Source: Dastarcus helophoroides
Taxonomy: Eukaryota > Arthropoda > Insecta > Coleoptera > Bothrideridae
Direction of reading: 5' to 3'
NCBI GenBank assembly: GCA_028583605.1
Contig: CM053333.1
Location: 29,863,302 to 29,927,301, forward strand
DNA: 64,000 nucleotides
Under the pieces are notes generated by a model. The model was given only the letters and a program-made list of their open reading frames with translations, had not been told where the DNA came from and ran no database searches. This document shows, in pieces, positions 41,955-53,745 of the stretch (the first letter of the stretch is position 1; every line of letters starts with the position of its first letter). The position numbers and the translations under genes were made by a program.

Positions 41955-42790
41955 TCGAGGTTTTTTTGGTTGACAAAAATTATTTTATAGTTTTCTTAAA
42001 GTATAATTAGCGGCCTGTTTTTTTAAGCTTAATAGTCGGCAGAAACCGTTAAGGGACCCTCTATACGTCTTTTCGTCCAGGGTGTACAATCTGCTTGGGA
42101 CGGATCTGACTTATTAGCGTCTGAGTTTATTTAGTTTAGTGATTTAGTTTACATATAAAATGGTAGGAATGTGATAAGCAATTTCTGTATTAAAGTTAGT
42201 TAACAAAAAAAAACTTACCTGTTTTAGTACTAGCGATAAATATCTTAATTAACTTTGCACTTGGCCACCTGGATGTTTTATGTCCTTGAAGTATTTCCAA
42301 AATAGTTTCGTCGTTATTTTTCATATTTGTATTCTTGCAAATAACTTATGTCTAATATGTATATATTAAATTCTCTATCTTAATGCTATTTATGTACATT
42401 TCGATTGTCTTATTTTTCTTTGCGCTATCACATTACTTGGCTCTCATTACTGATGTCTATTATGTTCCTGAAACAAAAAAAAAAATGTTAAAAATATTCA
42501 TACTATTTTATTGTTCGATACAATTGGATACCAGCATATACAAATGTCATGTATTTCAGATCAACATTTATGAACTTTTAAGATGTATTACCAAATCATA
42601 TGTATGCAAGATTTTTGACATATGCCTTCTGTTTTATTCTGATTCACTTATATTAGGGAGATACTGAATTTTTACATAAGAAGGAAACCTATACCTAATT
42701 TTTGATAAATACTCACTTTAAACGTTAAATTAATTTTGAAAAATTATTACAAATATGTAGTGAACTAATAGTTGCAATCCTATTTTTTTG
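41955..42790. other. No gene seen
   Basis: AT-rich. The 94-codon plus frame at 42383-42667 is rich in hydrophobic and aromatic residues but has no recognisable domain. Confidence 0.4.
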
Positions 42791-42794
42791 CAAA

Positions 42795-43060
42795 AAATGG
42801 GCAGTTGTGGGGACTGCCGACAGAAGTGAAAACTTAAAACAATCATATAACAAGGTTTTTTAATTTTCAAATTGTAATACCAAAAATAAAAATTTCATTA
42901 TTTGTAAATTAACATTATTATTTCTAGTTTTTATATCCTTTATATTTGGATACAATCTGGTCTTTGATCTTGTATATTTTGGGTTACTGAATATTAAAAA
43001 ACCTGTCACACTATTTAAATTTTATATTTGCATAGCAAATTTCAAGATATTATAAAAAAG
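42795..43060 (+). repeat. Dispersed repeat family A, copy 2 (interrupted)
   Basis: GGGCAGTTGTGGGGACTGCC and CAGAAGTGAAAACTTAAAAC match the copies at 4730 and 63187. The match breaks after about 42860 and resumes near 43030 (AAATTTCAAGATATT), as if about 170 bp had been inserted. Confidence 0.6.
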
Positions 43061-43094
43061 TATGTTTTGAATGTACTGATTTTTCGGATTACCG

Positions 43095-43345
43095 AGGTGG
43101 CGGATTAGCTATATTCAGATAAGCGAGGTTCGGACAATCGAGTTTCGGATAATCGAGGTTCGGATAATCGAAGTTTGGATAATCGAGGTTCGTATAAACA
43201 AGGTTCGGATAATCGAGGTTCGGATAATCGAGGTTTGGATAATCTAGGTTCAGATAATCAAGGTTCGAATTAGCGATATTGATTAGTGATGTTCGGATTA
43301 GCGAGATTCGGACCAGCAAGGTTCGGATTGGCGGGGTGTCAGATT
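43095..43345 (-). repeat. ~16-bp minisatellite made of Tigger-end units
   Basis: About 15 units of GGTTCGGATAATCGA with point changes run through this segment. Tigger-type termini contain the same motif in two or three copies (CTCGGATAATCGAGG-like), so the array probably grew from one transposon end. The 76-codon minus frame with NLDYP repeats is a by-product. Confidence 0.85.
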
Positions 43346-44680
43346 ACCAAAATTATGCAGTAATTCGAAAAACTGGCAATTTTGTTCAAATCTTCCATGA
43401 TTAGATTATCTGGCAAGTAGTTGAAAGTGGCGTTTTTTGGTAACGCGAAACCATTCTTTTGTCTCCTACCTTTAGTCGCTTAACGCGCCTAAAAATTTTC
43501 ACTTAAAAACAAAAAGAACATTTTTTCAATTTTTGCCGAAGAGATCAATAATAATTGCAATTAGTTAAAATTGTTATATTTTTAATTTATAGATTTAATG
43601 CTAATTTTGTGTTCATTCAATTAAGAAGGATACTAACAGGAAGCATTCGGGTACAATGCAACAAAACGTTCTATATTCGATTTCGAGCATACCTTACAAT
43701 GTGTGATTAATGGAGATTTATCGTAGTCATTGATGTAATGTCAGACAAGTTAAAGAAGTCTAGTGTGGAAAGGGGGAAAAATAATAAAACTATAACATAC
43801 TATTGCAGTACAGGTTTAAATCTTCCATAGGCGTGGCCGAATTATTTTTACAGAATGTTTATGAAGTCTGGATAACGTCCCCGACTGGTGGCGACATTGG
43901 ACACAGGTACAGATTGAGGATTACGCTTGAAAATTAAAAAATTGTTGCTTATCATCTGTTATATGCATTTTTAGATAATTTATGGTATTTTGGAAGAATA
44001 TAATATTCCAATCGGACTTTTTTCGCTTATTGGATAAATAATGCTTGCCTCCGAACAGTTGAGGAATACGCGAATCCCACTACGTGCATCGCATTGCAAT
44101 AATCCTGATTTCACTCATATATTTCGTATGGAAAATCATATAGTACAATGACGACTAAACGCAACGCATCGTTTGTCAAGCGTAATACGTGTGATACGTT
44201 GTGATGTAGCCTGAGACAATTTGCGATGAGCAAGAGCAGGCATATTTAATTCAGCGGGAGTATAGGTAACGGTTTTCTCAAAAAAGTAATACCGGATTTT
44301 CTTATTTTTGAAATGAGCAGCCACTGCATTCCTATAACAGAACTCGTACACAAAATGCATATCACTTAATTTTTTATTCGAAAATAAATCGATAGAACCC
44401 ACGATTAACAGAATTTGAAAAAGTTAACCAAAAAAAAAGTATGGCTTTAATGTTAAGACGTTCAGCTTGAGTTACTTTGACGATCATCTTTTTTATTTCC
44501 ATGACCCACCAACAACTTAGGTCTCTTTAGTAGTAGTTGTTAGACATGAGATATATTTTTGAATGCATTTTACTCGAAAACGGTTTGCTCTATCAAGGTA
44601 AGATAAAAAGTATCTTTTTCACGTAAAAAGGTTTCTACTAAACGATTTTAACCTAGAATATCATGAAAATCGAAAATAAC
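43346..44680. other. No gene recognised; one repeat match
   Basis: An 88-codon minus frame at 44136-44402 is unrecognised. Positions 44555-44640 (AATGCATTTTACTCGAAAAC and onward) match the right arm of the inverted-repeat element at 34165-34230, so an old relative of that element lies here. Confidence 0.45.
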
Positions 44681-44684
44681 AAAA

Positions 44685-44880
44685 TTAGAAACAATTATAT
44701 AATATTGGATCGATTTCATTAACTTCAGCTATATGTTTAATTGTCTTCAACTCCTTTCCGAATCTTTCCCTATTAAGAGGAAGAGTCAGAAGGCGATGGG
44801 AAACGAAGTTGAAGCTTGCCATTTTGTGTTGTATGCAATGATTAGAATAGGAAGTTATATAGCGGAACCGATTCACGTGT
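44685..44880 (-). pseudogene. Penelope-like element reverse transcriptase, C-terminal relic
   Basis: The minus frame reads FRYITSYSNHCIQHKMASFN, FVSHRLLTLPLNRERFGKEL and KTIKHIAEVNEIDPIL. The succession Y-I-T-x-x-S-N/H-H...HK-x-A-x-F-x-x-x-x-HRL...PL...F-x-x-EL-x-x-IK-x-IA-x-x-N is the thumb-region pattern of Penelope-like RTs. The GIY-YIG endonuclease that should follow was not found downstream, so only a fragment is left. It is the only Penelope-like coding trace in the window and so the only visible candidate source of the enzyme that copies the hammerhead elements. Confidence 0.6.
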
Positions 44881-45139
44881 CAGAGACAGAAACATGATCT
44901 ATTCTATTCTTCTTTCCTCATCCTGTCCTTTTCCTTATTTCCTTTTTTCACCTACCCTGTATTTTTCTTCTTTTTATTAAAAACAAAGATGATGGATTCT
45001 CTTCGTACCGAAAATTCCGGACGTAAACTACTCTCCCGTTCAGATGTCCGGGTGAAGGGTGTACGAGGGAATCCAAAATCGACGGAAAATTTTAATGTAC
45101 CACGGGTCAAGTTTCTTTCAAACAATTCATTCAAAATTT

Positions 45140-47972
45140 AATTCTGTAACATTCGGGGTCTAAACTCAAATCTAAACTCGGTTCATCAACACCTTCAAAA
45201 TGAAAGACCCCATGTTCTGTCTCTGATAGAACCCAAGTCTCCCCATCCATCAATACAGCCCATTTGCTATGCCCTAACTATGACTTGCACACAAAATTTT
45301 GACACAAGAGGGAAATTTGTACTTTTACGCGAAGCGACCTGTCCTGTCAATGGGAAGAAGCACTGGAATCTACTGATCATGATGTGATTTGGTTGAAAAT
45401 CTGCTCCAAAAACGAAGTAATATTCATTTGTTTACTTTATTTGTCTCCAAACGATCCCTCATACCGACAGCTCTTTTCTTATCTCTCCGTAGCCGTTGAT
45501 CCCCTACAAACAAATTATCCAAAAGCTGAGGTTGTTTCTCAGTGACTTCAACGTACACAACATCCCCTGGTTAAGGGTGGCAGAGGCTTTCGCCATCACT
45601 TGTGGACTATCGCAATTAGTTGAGAAACCCACAAGAATTCCTGTTGTAGATACCCATCAACCTAATCTACTCCTTACAAATTCACCAAATTCGTATAAAA
45701 TCTCGGTGACATCACCGCTTGGAAATTCGGATCACAAGCAGCCTCTCGCTCGTTTCATATACCACCTCCTTCCCAGACGCAGTTCTGTAGGGTTTGGCAC
45801 TTTAACTCTGCAAACTGGGATGAATTAAGAGACTTCTTTGCATCTTTCCCATTGCAGGAAGTCTGCTTTAATTCAGACAACCGTTCCTTAGTCGCCGAAT
45901 CCATCACGGAAACTATCCTGTTTGGTACGGAATGCTCAATTCCCCACTCCCAAAAGAAGTCTGCCTCCAGTAAATCTTGGTTCAGTAAAAAATGTGCTCG
46001 GGCTGTCTCCTGCCAAATGCGCGCATATCGTCGTTGGCGAAATAATTCCCCAGTCGAGACTCGGACCATATTTGCAGATGCACAAAATTCTTGTAAACAG
46101 GTTATTGCCGAGGCAAAAGGTGATTTCGATCGTAAAATGCGCCAGAGGCTTATCAACTGTCCGAACGGTTTCAGGTCCTTTTGGGGATTTGCAAAGTTGA
46201 TTGGAAAGAATTTTACTCCTTCAAATTTTCCACCTTTACTCGATGAAAATACAAATATTGCTGCTACCTCCAAGGAAAAGGCTGACAGGCTTAATGTTTG
46301 CTGAAAATTCCAATCTTGATTCTCGAAACACAGGACCTCCTATTCTTCCTAAGGTTGGCACTTCGATGCCTAAAGTTGTTTTTAGACAACGCACAATCAG
46401 GAAGATTCTCCTTGAGCTCGATACCTCGAAAGCTTCTGGCCTTGATGGCATTCCCGCTATTGTTCTTAAGAAGTGCGCCCCAGAGTTGACTCCTATCACA
46501 AGCAAGCAAATTGTTCACACTCTCTTACAACAAAGGTGTATTGCCTAACATCTGGAAATCTGCTAGAGTGCAGCCTGCCCCTAAAAAGGAAAAAAAGAAT
46601 CTGGGTAAAAACTATCGCCCTATATCTTTGTTACCCATTATATTCAAAGTGATGGAAAAGGTTATCAACATCGAGATTCTCAAATATCTGAAAGAAAATA
46701 GAATCATCTTCGACAGGCAATACGGTTTTAGACAACAACGGTCCGCTGGCAATCTACTGGCATATGTTACCCATATCTGTACCTCAGCTATGGAAAAACA
46801 TGGTGAGGCTAGGATTGTGGCATTTGATATTTCCAAAGCTTTCGACAGAGTCTATCACTGATCTCTTCTCGCCAAATTAACATCTTATGGTCTTCCTCCG
46901 GGATTCTGTCATTTGATATCCAATTTTCCCGCTGATAGATCTCTTCAGGTTATCGTCGATGGCATTTCATCCGAGACATTTGCGATTTAAGCAGGGGTGC
47001 CTCATCGTCTGTTCTGTCTCCTACTCTATTTCTGTTACACATAAACGATCTCTTAGCTTCAACTTCCAATCCTATATACAGCTACGCAGATGATAGTAAT
47101 CTTGTGTCATCTTTTTCCTCCGACAAACCATTATCTATCGCTGCTTCAGATCAATTAAGGGAGCAGCAGATACAGACGATTAATCGGGATCTTGAGATTA
47201 TTCTGGAATGGGGTAAGAACAATTTGGTCGACTTCAACGCTTCAAAAACTCAAGCCGCGGTTTTCTCTTAGAAAACATCAAAGGATAATGCAACAAACAT
47301 ACTAATGGAGGATAAAATCCTTTCGATGGGATCTAATTTATCTATCTTGGGAGTGAATACGAGCACTAACTTCTCTTGGGAGGATCATGTGTGCGCCATT
47401 GCCAAGTCCGCCTCTCAGAAGCTAGTCTTTCTTTTTAGAGCTAAAAAATACTTCACATCTCATCAGCTATTAACATTATACAAAGCTCAACTTAGGGCAA
47501 CACTAGTCAATACTGTTCTCATGTTTGGAGTTCAGCCCCAAAACACACTTTAACTCTCTTGGATTCAATTCAAAAAAGAGCGATTCGCCTAATTGATGAC
47601 GAGAGTCTGACAGATTCTCTCGAAACACTAGAGCACAGGCGTGCTGTTGGTGACTTGTCTCTTTTCTACAAGTACTATCATGAAAGATGCTAGCAGGAAC
47701 TAATAGGATTGATTCCCCCAATGGCAAAGTTCTCGAGGCGTACTAGACAGTCGGAGACAGCAAATTCCTGTGCGGTCCAGCTTGACACAGTGAGAACTTC
47801 TGTCTACGGAGACTCTTTTTTCTATAGAACTTCCAAGTTATGGAACTTGTTACCGAAAGGAATTTTCCCCAAAAATTACAACTTATCCTTGTTTAAGAAG
47901 GCGGTTCATCGCCATCTATCTTTGTTTCCGAATCCTACCGATTATATTTCGGATAATGTGAAGGATTTCTAG
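45140..47972 (+). pseudogene. LINE (endonuclease-reverse transcriptase), decayed, Jockey-superfamily-like
   Basis: Endonuclease traces appear at 45420-45740: LLYLSPNDPSYRQL, LSDFNVHNIPWL (where GDFN would be) and LGNSDHK. The linker FDRKMRQRLINCPNGFRSFW is near 46120. The RT follows in pieces: ASGLDGIPAIVLKKCAPEL, GKNYRPISLLPIIFKVMEK, RQYGFRQQRSAGNLLA, VAFDISKAFDRVYH, and the catalytic YSYADDSNL near 47081. The C-terminus includes SWEDHVCAIAKSASQK, LEHRRAVGDLSLF-like sequence and LWNLLPKGIFPKNYNLSLF. At least eight stops or shifts are present. A truncated relative lies on the minus strand at 25085-25412. Confidence 0.85.
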
Positions 47973-48019
47973 ATTTTTTTAGTTCAAACGGAGAAATTAT
48001 GTAGTTATATTGAGTGATC

Positions 48020-48078
48020 TCATTCGGATCAAACGAATTTCGCATAATCGCGATTCTGATAATGGGGGTTTTACTATA
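48020..48078 (+). repeat. Tigger-type terminal fragment
   Basis: CGCATAATCGCGATTCTGAT, then AATGGGGGTTTTACTATA, has the form of a Tigger right end (repeated ATAATCG words, final TTTTACTATA). The partner end was not identified. Confidence 0.45.
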
Positions 48079-49800
48079 CATACATATATTCAGAAAAACT
48101 TTCTCTTCTATTAAGAATCGATAGTTACACTTTAACTGGGAGTAATGCTGGGCATTTAATTATTCAAGAGAATTGGGTATTCAGTTCGCGTTGAGGAGAT
48201 AAAATTGATGACGCAGTCAATAGCGATTTATATACTGGCAATTGGCTTTTCGCTTTAGGGGGTCTGAAGTGAGATTCCTAGAAAACTCTTTCTTGATCAA
48301 ATAAAAGAGAATAGTGTTGGTCAGAAATTCAGTTATTGTGAAGTCGTTTTCAAGCTTCAAGCCTACAATTTACCTGAAATACCCGCATTCGAGTGTTCTC
48401 CTAGCACCCTTCGTTTTAACTAAAGTCTCGACCGTAGATTAATGGGGAGAAACTGATCTTGCGTCCAGTTTTTAAGATATGTGCGTGGGCTAGGCATTTA
48501 TGCAGCCGCATTTAAAATTACTCGAATATAACACAGTTGGCAAAAGTGTATAGGTTCCTCAAATGTTTGTAACTTTAATTATATTGAACACCAGAAAAAA
48601 ATTATGGATTGAAAGGAAACTGTATATTATTCCCTCTTTATTTGTATTTACTTTTCGGTGTTGAATTTCACATGTTTCGAATAATTTCTTATAAGAAATA
48701 CATAAATGTATTATGTAGAGGTTCGAACGATTTAATTTATTCAAAAATAAGTTTCAAAGTTTTGTTTCTTGCATTAAATAATATCCTGAAACTGAACGTA
48801 AGCATATGTATTTAAAAAAACATTTTAAAATATATATGTTAACCATTTAGTCTGAGAAACTGTTTTTTATTAGCAACGAGTCACGCGTATTTGTATTAGA
48901 TATTTTTATATTGTAACAACTTCTTTTCATTTTAAATTACAATTGGATCCAAATAGAAGAATCAAAGCTTATATATGGTAAGATTGCAAAGAAATAAACG
49001 CATCGATACGATGTTATGTTTGTAATGGTGTCAGATACACATTTTTCTAGTCTAAATTACTTCAGTTGAGTATAACTTTTCTTAATGCTTTTTCGACAAA
49101 TTTCAAAGGCCACAAAATGCAACGTTTATTGTTAAGAAGAAGTGACTTCCAAAAATTGAATCTTTTTTAACATGTTCATTTATGCATAATTTCCCCATAC
49201 ACTTTGGATATTTCTAGTCGCTTCCTTTCCGTTTTATATGTAAAGAATAAAATATCGTATACATCCTTTGGAAACATCCAAATTTAATAAAGTGACATAA
49301 AAACAATATTACATATTACATCTTCTCTTCCAAGCTACTGATATTGAGCACGCCCTACCTTTTCGCTACACTCAAAGGACGGAATATAGGTTACATCTCA
49401 ATAGTTTACTGTTGGAAGTTTTTGTTTTGTTTGCTTTTACACTTAAAGTGCACTCATGATCGCAAACATTTCCACTGCCAGAGCTACGAAACTGGTCTTC
49501 CGCTCACCATTGTAGAGTTTCTTCATCCTCCCATGTTAGGCGGAACATTAAACACCTTAAATAGTTCCTAGATGTAGTTCAATCCGGTAAAAGGTATATA
49601 CATACTGGCTTTGACCGTGGCAGCCTTCTAAGCCTTAAAATGTGTACTTTTAAAATTTATTCTACTCCTGTTTCAAGAAAAGAGAAACTTTTTTGCTTTA
49701 GACTTTGTTAAAGGATGTTTCTCCTTTAGAAACCATCTTAATAAGAAACATAAATTGTATCCATCTAAATATAAAATATTTTATAATTTCGAAGCTTATT
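48079..49800. other. No gene seen
   Basis: AT-rich. Frames at 48559-48744 (minus), 48609-48815 (plus) and 49344-49571 (plus) have no family features and no repeat match noticed. Confidence 0.45.
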
Positions 49801-49806
49801 AATATT

Positions 49807-50033
49807 TCAAGACACGAGTGTACGTTGAAAGCATGTAACATGCGAACTGTCAAACTGGTCCGTATTGGGTAACTGAAACTCCTTAGATGCAGTGATACCG
49901 TAGGTACCTTTTGTTTCTTCAAGAATTTTGGAATAATTCTCTCTAATGATGACAGGATGTTCACAAAGAATTAGCTTAATTGCATATTTCCAAGAAGCAA
50001 TTGAAATTAAGGACGTTCGCTCAAGTAGGAATT
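49807..50033 (-). CDS. Unrecognised open segment, possible terminal exon
   Basis: The minus frame is open from the edge of the LINE at 50033 to a TGA at 49807-49809 (about 75 codons). It includes ERTSLISIASWKYAIKLILC, EHPVIIRENYSKILEETKG, TYGITASKEFQLPNT and a last stretch with FDSSHVTCFQRTLVS. Composition is protein-like, but an 88-codon frame overlaps it, so chance is a real possibility. If coding, the LINE at 50034 interrupts it. I do not recognise the product. Confidence 0.25.
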
Positions 50034-52644
50034 CGTAGGAACATTGATAATTGACAATAAAACCTTTGCTATTATATGCTTATACAGATCTCCCTCTTCA
50101 AACAGATCAGATTTTTGCAATATATTGAGCCAACTAATGGACAATTATAGCCATCTAAAACTGATCTTGATGGGTGACTTTAATTTTGATGTATCGCGTG
50201 ATGATTATAATACGAAACAGTTGATATCTCTTATGGACAATTATAGACTTTGCCAAATTGTGAAAGCATGTACAAGAGTCACTGCCACATCAAAAACTAA
50301 GATTGATCTGGTATTTACAAACCTGCATGCCATTTCTGCATTAGTGTTGGATTCTCCTAAGTTTTCTGATCATAGTATCATACAAATACATCGTAAAATG
50401 AAACCTTATAACACTATTATATCATATGATAAAAATGAATATGTAAGAAATCTCAAAAGTATCGATAATGCTGTATTTCAAGATAAATTGCTTAGAAAAA
50501 ATTGGATGAATAATCATCAAGTATGCATTGATCAACTGGTGGACTGCTTATATAACAACGTTATATCTGTCCTAGATGAAATAGCCCCTATTAAATTAAT
50601 GAAAAGATCTCAAAATAACAAAAAGTGGTACGATGGTGAAATAAGAGACCTCACAAGATTTAGAGATGATCTCTATCGAGTAGCTTGTGCAACAAACACT
50701 GGCTCTGATTGGGAAAAATACAGAAAAAGTCGAAACAAAGTTACAAGCACTATCCAACGTAAAAAGAAGAATTATTATTCAAGAAAAATTGAAAACAGCA
50801 CCGATCCCAAACATATGTGGAGAAATGTTAAAGAAGCTATCGGTGCCACGCAAATGTCACATCCAACAAAAATGAAATTTGATGGCATTATATACCAAGA
50901 CGAGGCAACAGTAGCCGAAAAATACAATGTCTTTGTGAGTCAAAGTATTATTGTATTAGTGAAATCTGATGGGAGACATTATAAAGACAAATATCCGTAT
51001 AATGTTTTCAATAGCACTTATGGTGAACCATTTTCAATTGAGCCAGTTACGCCCGAAGAAGTCAAAAAAGTTCTCAAAAGTATTAAAAAAGGAACGCCGA
51101 TTGATGCAATCAATAATAAGATTATTTCAATGGGCGGTAATTTTCTTTTACTCAAAATTACTGAAATTATCAATAAATCTATTACCTCAAACGCTTTTCC
51201 GAAGAAATGGAAAGAATCTGTCATTACGCCAATACCAAAAGTTACCAGTTCTGATGATCCATCTAATTATAGACCAATTAATTCCCTACCGTACTTAGAA
51301 AAGGCGTTGGAAAGAATTGTGCATAATCAGATGCTGCAATTTATTAAAAATAGTAATGTTCTCATTCCAAATCAGTCAGGATTTCGACAGGGGCACTCTT
51401 GTGAAAGCGCACTGCAGCTAACCGTCTCCAGATGGAAGAAATGGTTAGACAACCCTCGCCATCTAGTTTTAACTGTATTCTTGGATTTACGCCGTGCTTT
51501 TGAAACTATTAACAGAAAACTCCTTCTTGAAAAACTGCGACTTATTGGTTTTGGCGATCCCGCACTCCAATGGTTTAGCAGTTATCATCCAGATATCAGG
51601 TTACTCGGATTAACAATTATGTTTCGAGAAGTGCAGCTAACAATTTAGGTGTACCGCAGGGGTCGATATTAGGCCCACTGTTGTTTATATTGTACATTAA
51701 TGACATCGATCAGTGCACAGGGGACGACTGCTTCCTTAACCTATTTGCGGACGATAGGCTCATATCAGTTGAAGAATCAGACTTTCAAAGAGGGGTAACT
51801 CGCATGAATGCAATTTTGGTGAACGTTAGTGAGTGGTTAAGAGTTAATGGTCTGATAATAAACGTAAAGAAGTCTAAAGTGATGTTAATGGGGAGCTCTA
51901 ACGCGATGGCGGATAAAGTAAAGTTAAATGGAGAATCTCTGGAGTTTGTCAACCAGATAAAGTATTTAGGAGTAACCATTGACAATGACTTAAACTTTAA
52001 AAAACACCTTAACAATACTGTGTAACAAATAAATGGTAAAGTTAAATACTTTATCAGAATATGTAAAAATTTAAATCTTGCTAATCGCCTTAAAGTTTTT
52101 AATACTTTAATTCGACCCTATTTTCATTACTGCCCAAGTATCTTGTTCTTTGCTAATAAATACCATTTAAAACAACTGCAGATACTGCAAAACAAATGTC
52201 ATAGAGCAATATTGAAATGTAACGTTTATACACCAATCGATCTGATGCTTGATTGTCTGGGCTCACTGTCTGTACAACAATATTTGTTTTATCAAACCAT
52301 GGTATTTATTTATAAAATTATTAAAGGATTGTTGCCAGAATACTTATAAACAATATAAGAAATGTTAACGAAATACATAACTATGAAACACGTAACTGTA
52401 GTAATATATATATATATATATATAAATACTGTTAGTAAAAAATCGACATATAGATCTTTATTTTATAAGGGTGTGTCTTTATTTAATAATCTGTCAAATG
52501 AAATAAAAAGTGCAAATAATTTGTCTAGTTTTAAGAGAAAGTTAGGTGCCTATGTTAAAATGAATGTTTCTTGTTAACGAATAATGTTTTCCTGTAAAAA
52601 TATGTATTATTTATTTATACATTTAATAAACTAATATTATTATT
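50034..52644 (+). mobile_element. LINE, 5'-truncated, CR1/Jockey-like, possible AGGAATT duplication
   Basis: AGGAATT occurs at 50027-50033 and at 52645-52651, immediately outside the coding region and its 3' end, and is a likely 7-bp target duplication. The element starts inside the endonuclease domain and ends after a short 3' UTR with TTTATACATTTAATAAAC and TTATTATTA. A TA microsatellite at about 52401-52424 lies inside the coding region. Confidence 0.7.
50044..52577 (+). pseudogene. LINE endonuclease-reverse transcriptase with few lesions
   Basis: The 534-codon frame from 50044 shows endonuclease motifs ICLYRSPSSN, LMGDFNFDVSRDD and KTKIDLVFTN, with FSDHSIIQI (SDH catalytic motif). The RT begins with SNYRPINSLPYLEKALERIV, PNQSGFRQGHSCESALQL and FLDLRRAFETINR. 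A frameshift near 51590 moves the frame; GVPQGSILGPLLFILYINDI and the catalytic FADDRLISV follow from 51651, up to a TAA at 52023. The rest continues in the same frame (IRPYFHYCPSIL; LQILQNKCHRAILKC), with further stops near 52348. The thumb and C-terminal parts are preserved to 52577. Confidence 0.87.
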
Positions 52645-52763
52645 AGGAATTAGTTCGCAATCAATTCGCAGTCAGTTCGCCGACATTACCAAGATATTAG
52701 CCCGAAAAAGCTCGACACCACAAGCTACGACACTCCACTTGCCTAACGATCGTGATTAAGTTT

Positions 52764-53346
52764 TTTTCAATTTATTTAACATTTCTTCGGCCCAGTTTGA
52801 AAATATTTAAATTTTTATGGTTTGTTGACAATTTTCTAAACAATTTTTGAAATGCGACTACGTGATATTTAAATTTATTGAAAACGTCACCTCATGACAG
52901 TTTACAAATTAGGAGGTTAGTTTATTTTACATAGAATAGGAATAATGAAAAATAGGAGACCAAAAATTAGATGTGGAAAAAATAAAAATTTTGTTTTTTT
53001 GATAAATTAGGAAAATATAAAAAAACATAAAAAAGGTTGTAGCACTGGACATCGATGTTTCGCTCTCATTTGAGCTCGTCAGCAGTGCATAACATGGAAG
53101 GGGAACAATGAGGAAGAAATACTTAAAATTATTTTTTTTAAATATAAAAAAGAAAAATAAAGAAATTTTAACATGAGTAGACGTTTCATCATCAATTTAG
53201 TGTGTTAAAAATTTACTGTGTTAAAAATTTAAATATTTGAAGCCCGATCCACAAGAAACAACTACTCCGAAACTGGGCCGAAGAAATGTTAAATAAATTG
53301 AAAAAAACATAATATTTCCGGTCAATAAGGGTCTACCATGAAGAAT
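52764..53346. mobile_element. Hammerhead-bearing element flanked by 16-bp direct repeats
   Basis: GATCGTGATTAAGTTT is present at 52748-52763 and again at 53347-53362. The 583 bp between them start with TTTTCAATTTATTTAACATT, whose reverse complement recurs near the other end (53290-53320). The right edge is GGTCAATAAGGGTCTACCAT plus GAAGAAT. A complete hammerhead lies in the middle on the minus strand. A 16-bp duplication is too long for most DNA transposons and fits target-primed or Penelope-like retroposition. No ORF is present. Confidence 0.7.
53035..53095 (-). ncRNA. Type I hammerhead ribozyme, complete core and GUC cleavage site
   Basis: Minus-strand order: stem I GTT, loop AT, GCACTG; core CTGACGA (53082-53076); stem II GCTC/GAGC with loop AAATGA; core GAAA (53061-53058); stem III ACA/TGT with loop TCGA (also the palindrome ACATCGATGT); cleavage triplet GTC with the cut after 53048; then CAGTGC, loop TAC and AAC closing stem I. 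All core bases fit the consensus and the 6-bp inner stem I is perfect. Short palindromic stem III again suggests action as a dimer. Confidence 0.87.
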
Positions 53347-53384
53347 GATCGTGATTAAGTTTCGACATCCGCTAAATCCGACCA

Positions 53385-53745
53385 GTGGTTTTAGGTGCCA
53401 AAAAGCATAAAACGATTTTTCCCCGCGTACTCTTATTTCATATGTGTGAATGTCAGTGCAATAGCCTTATCAGCAGGAGTACATGTCACACTCGGTACCA
53501 AGAAAAAGTGAATGTTTGGATAGGAATGATAGATACCAGGATTATGAAAAAATACTTTTTCGAGGAAACCTAAACTGATTCGCGATATTTACGATTGTTC
53601 TAAACGATTTTCTCCACTAAATCAGCTGTTTCCAAATGAAAATGATTTGTGGTTTCAGCAAGATAGTACATATCCACACTTTCCTACGCGTACATGGACA
53701 ACGTCTTCCCAGATAGCAAAATGGGGTAAAAAGTCTTGTACGGCT
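53385..53745 (+). pseudogene. IS630/mariner-type transposase, middle part
   Basis: The frame reads CHTRYQEKVNVWIGMIDTRI and YFFEET. In other frames it continues to LNQLFPNENDLWFQQDSTYP and then HF. VNVWxGI...FFFEE and FQQD-x-A/T-x-PH are the central and second-Asp boxes of the transposase group whose C-terminal relic is at 15432. The catalytic Asp of QQD is kept. Frames are broken by stops between 53572 and 53640. Confidence 0.65.

Noticed and set aside
43095..43345. CRISPR-like array of short repeats
   Set aside because: The units are contiguous with no unique spacers and the context is eukaryotic; it is a minisatellite.
44136..44402. GIY-YIG endonuclease belonging to the Penelope-like relic
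   Set aside because: The frame shows no GIY or YIG motif and no C-x-x-GQT-G pattern.
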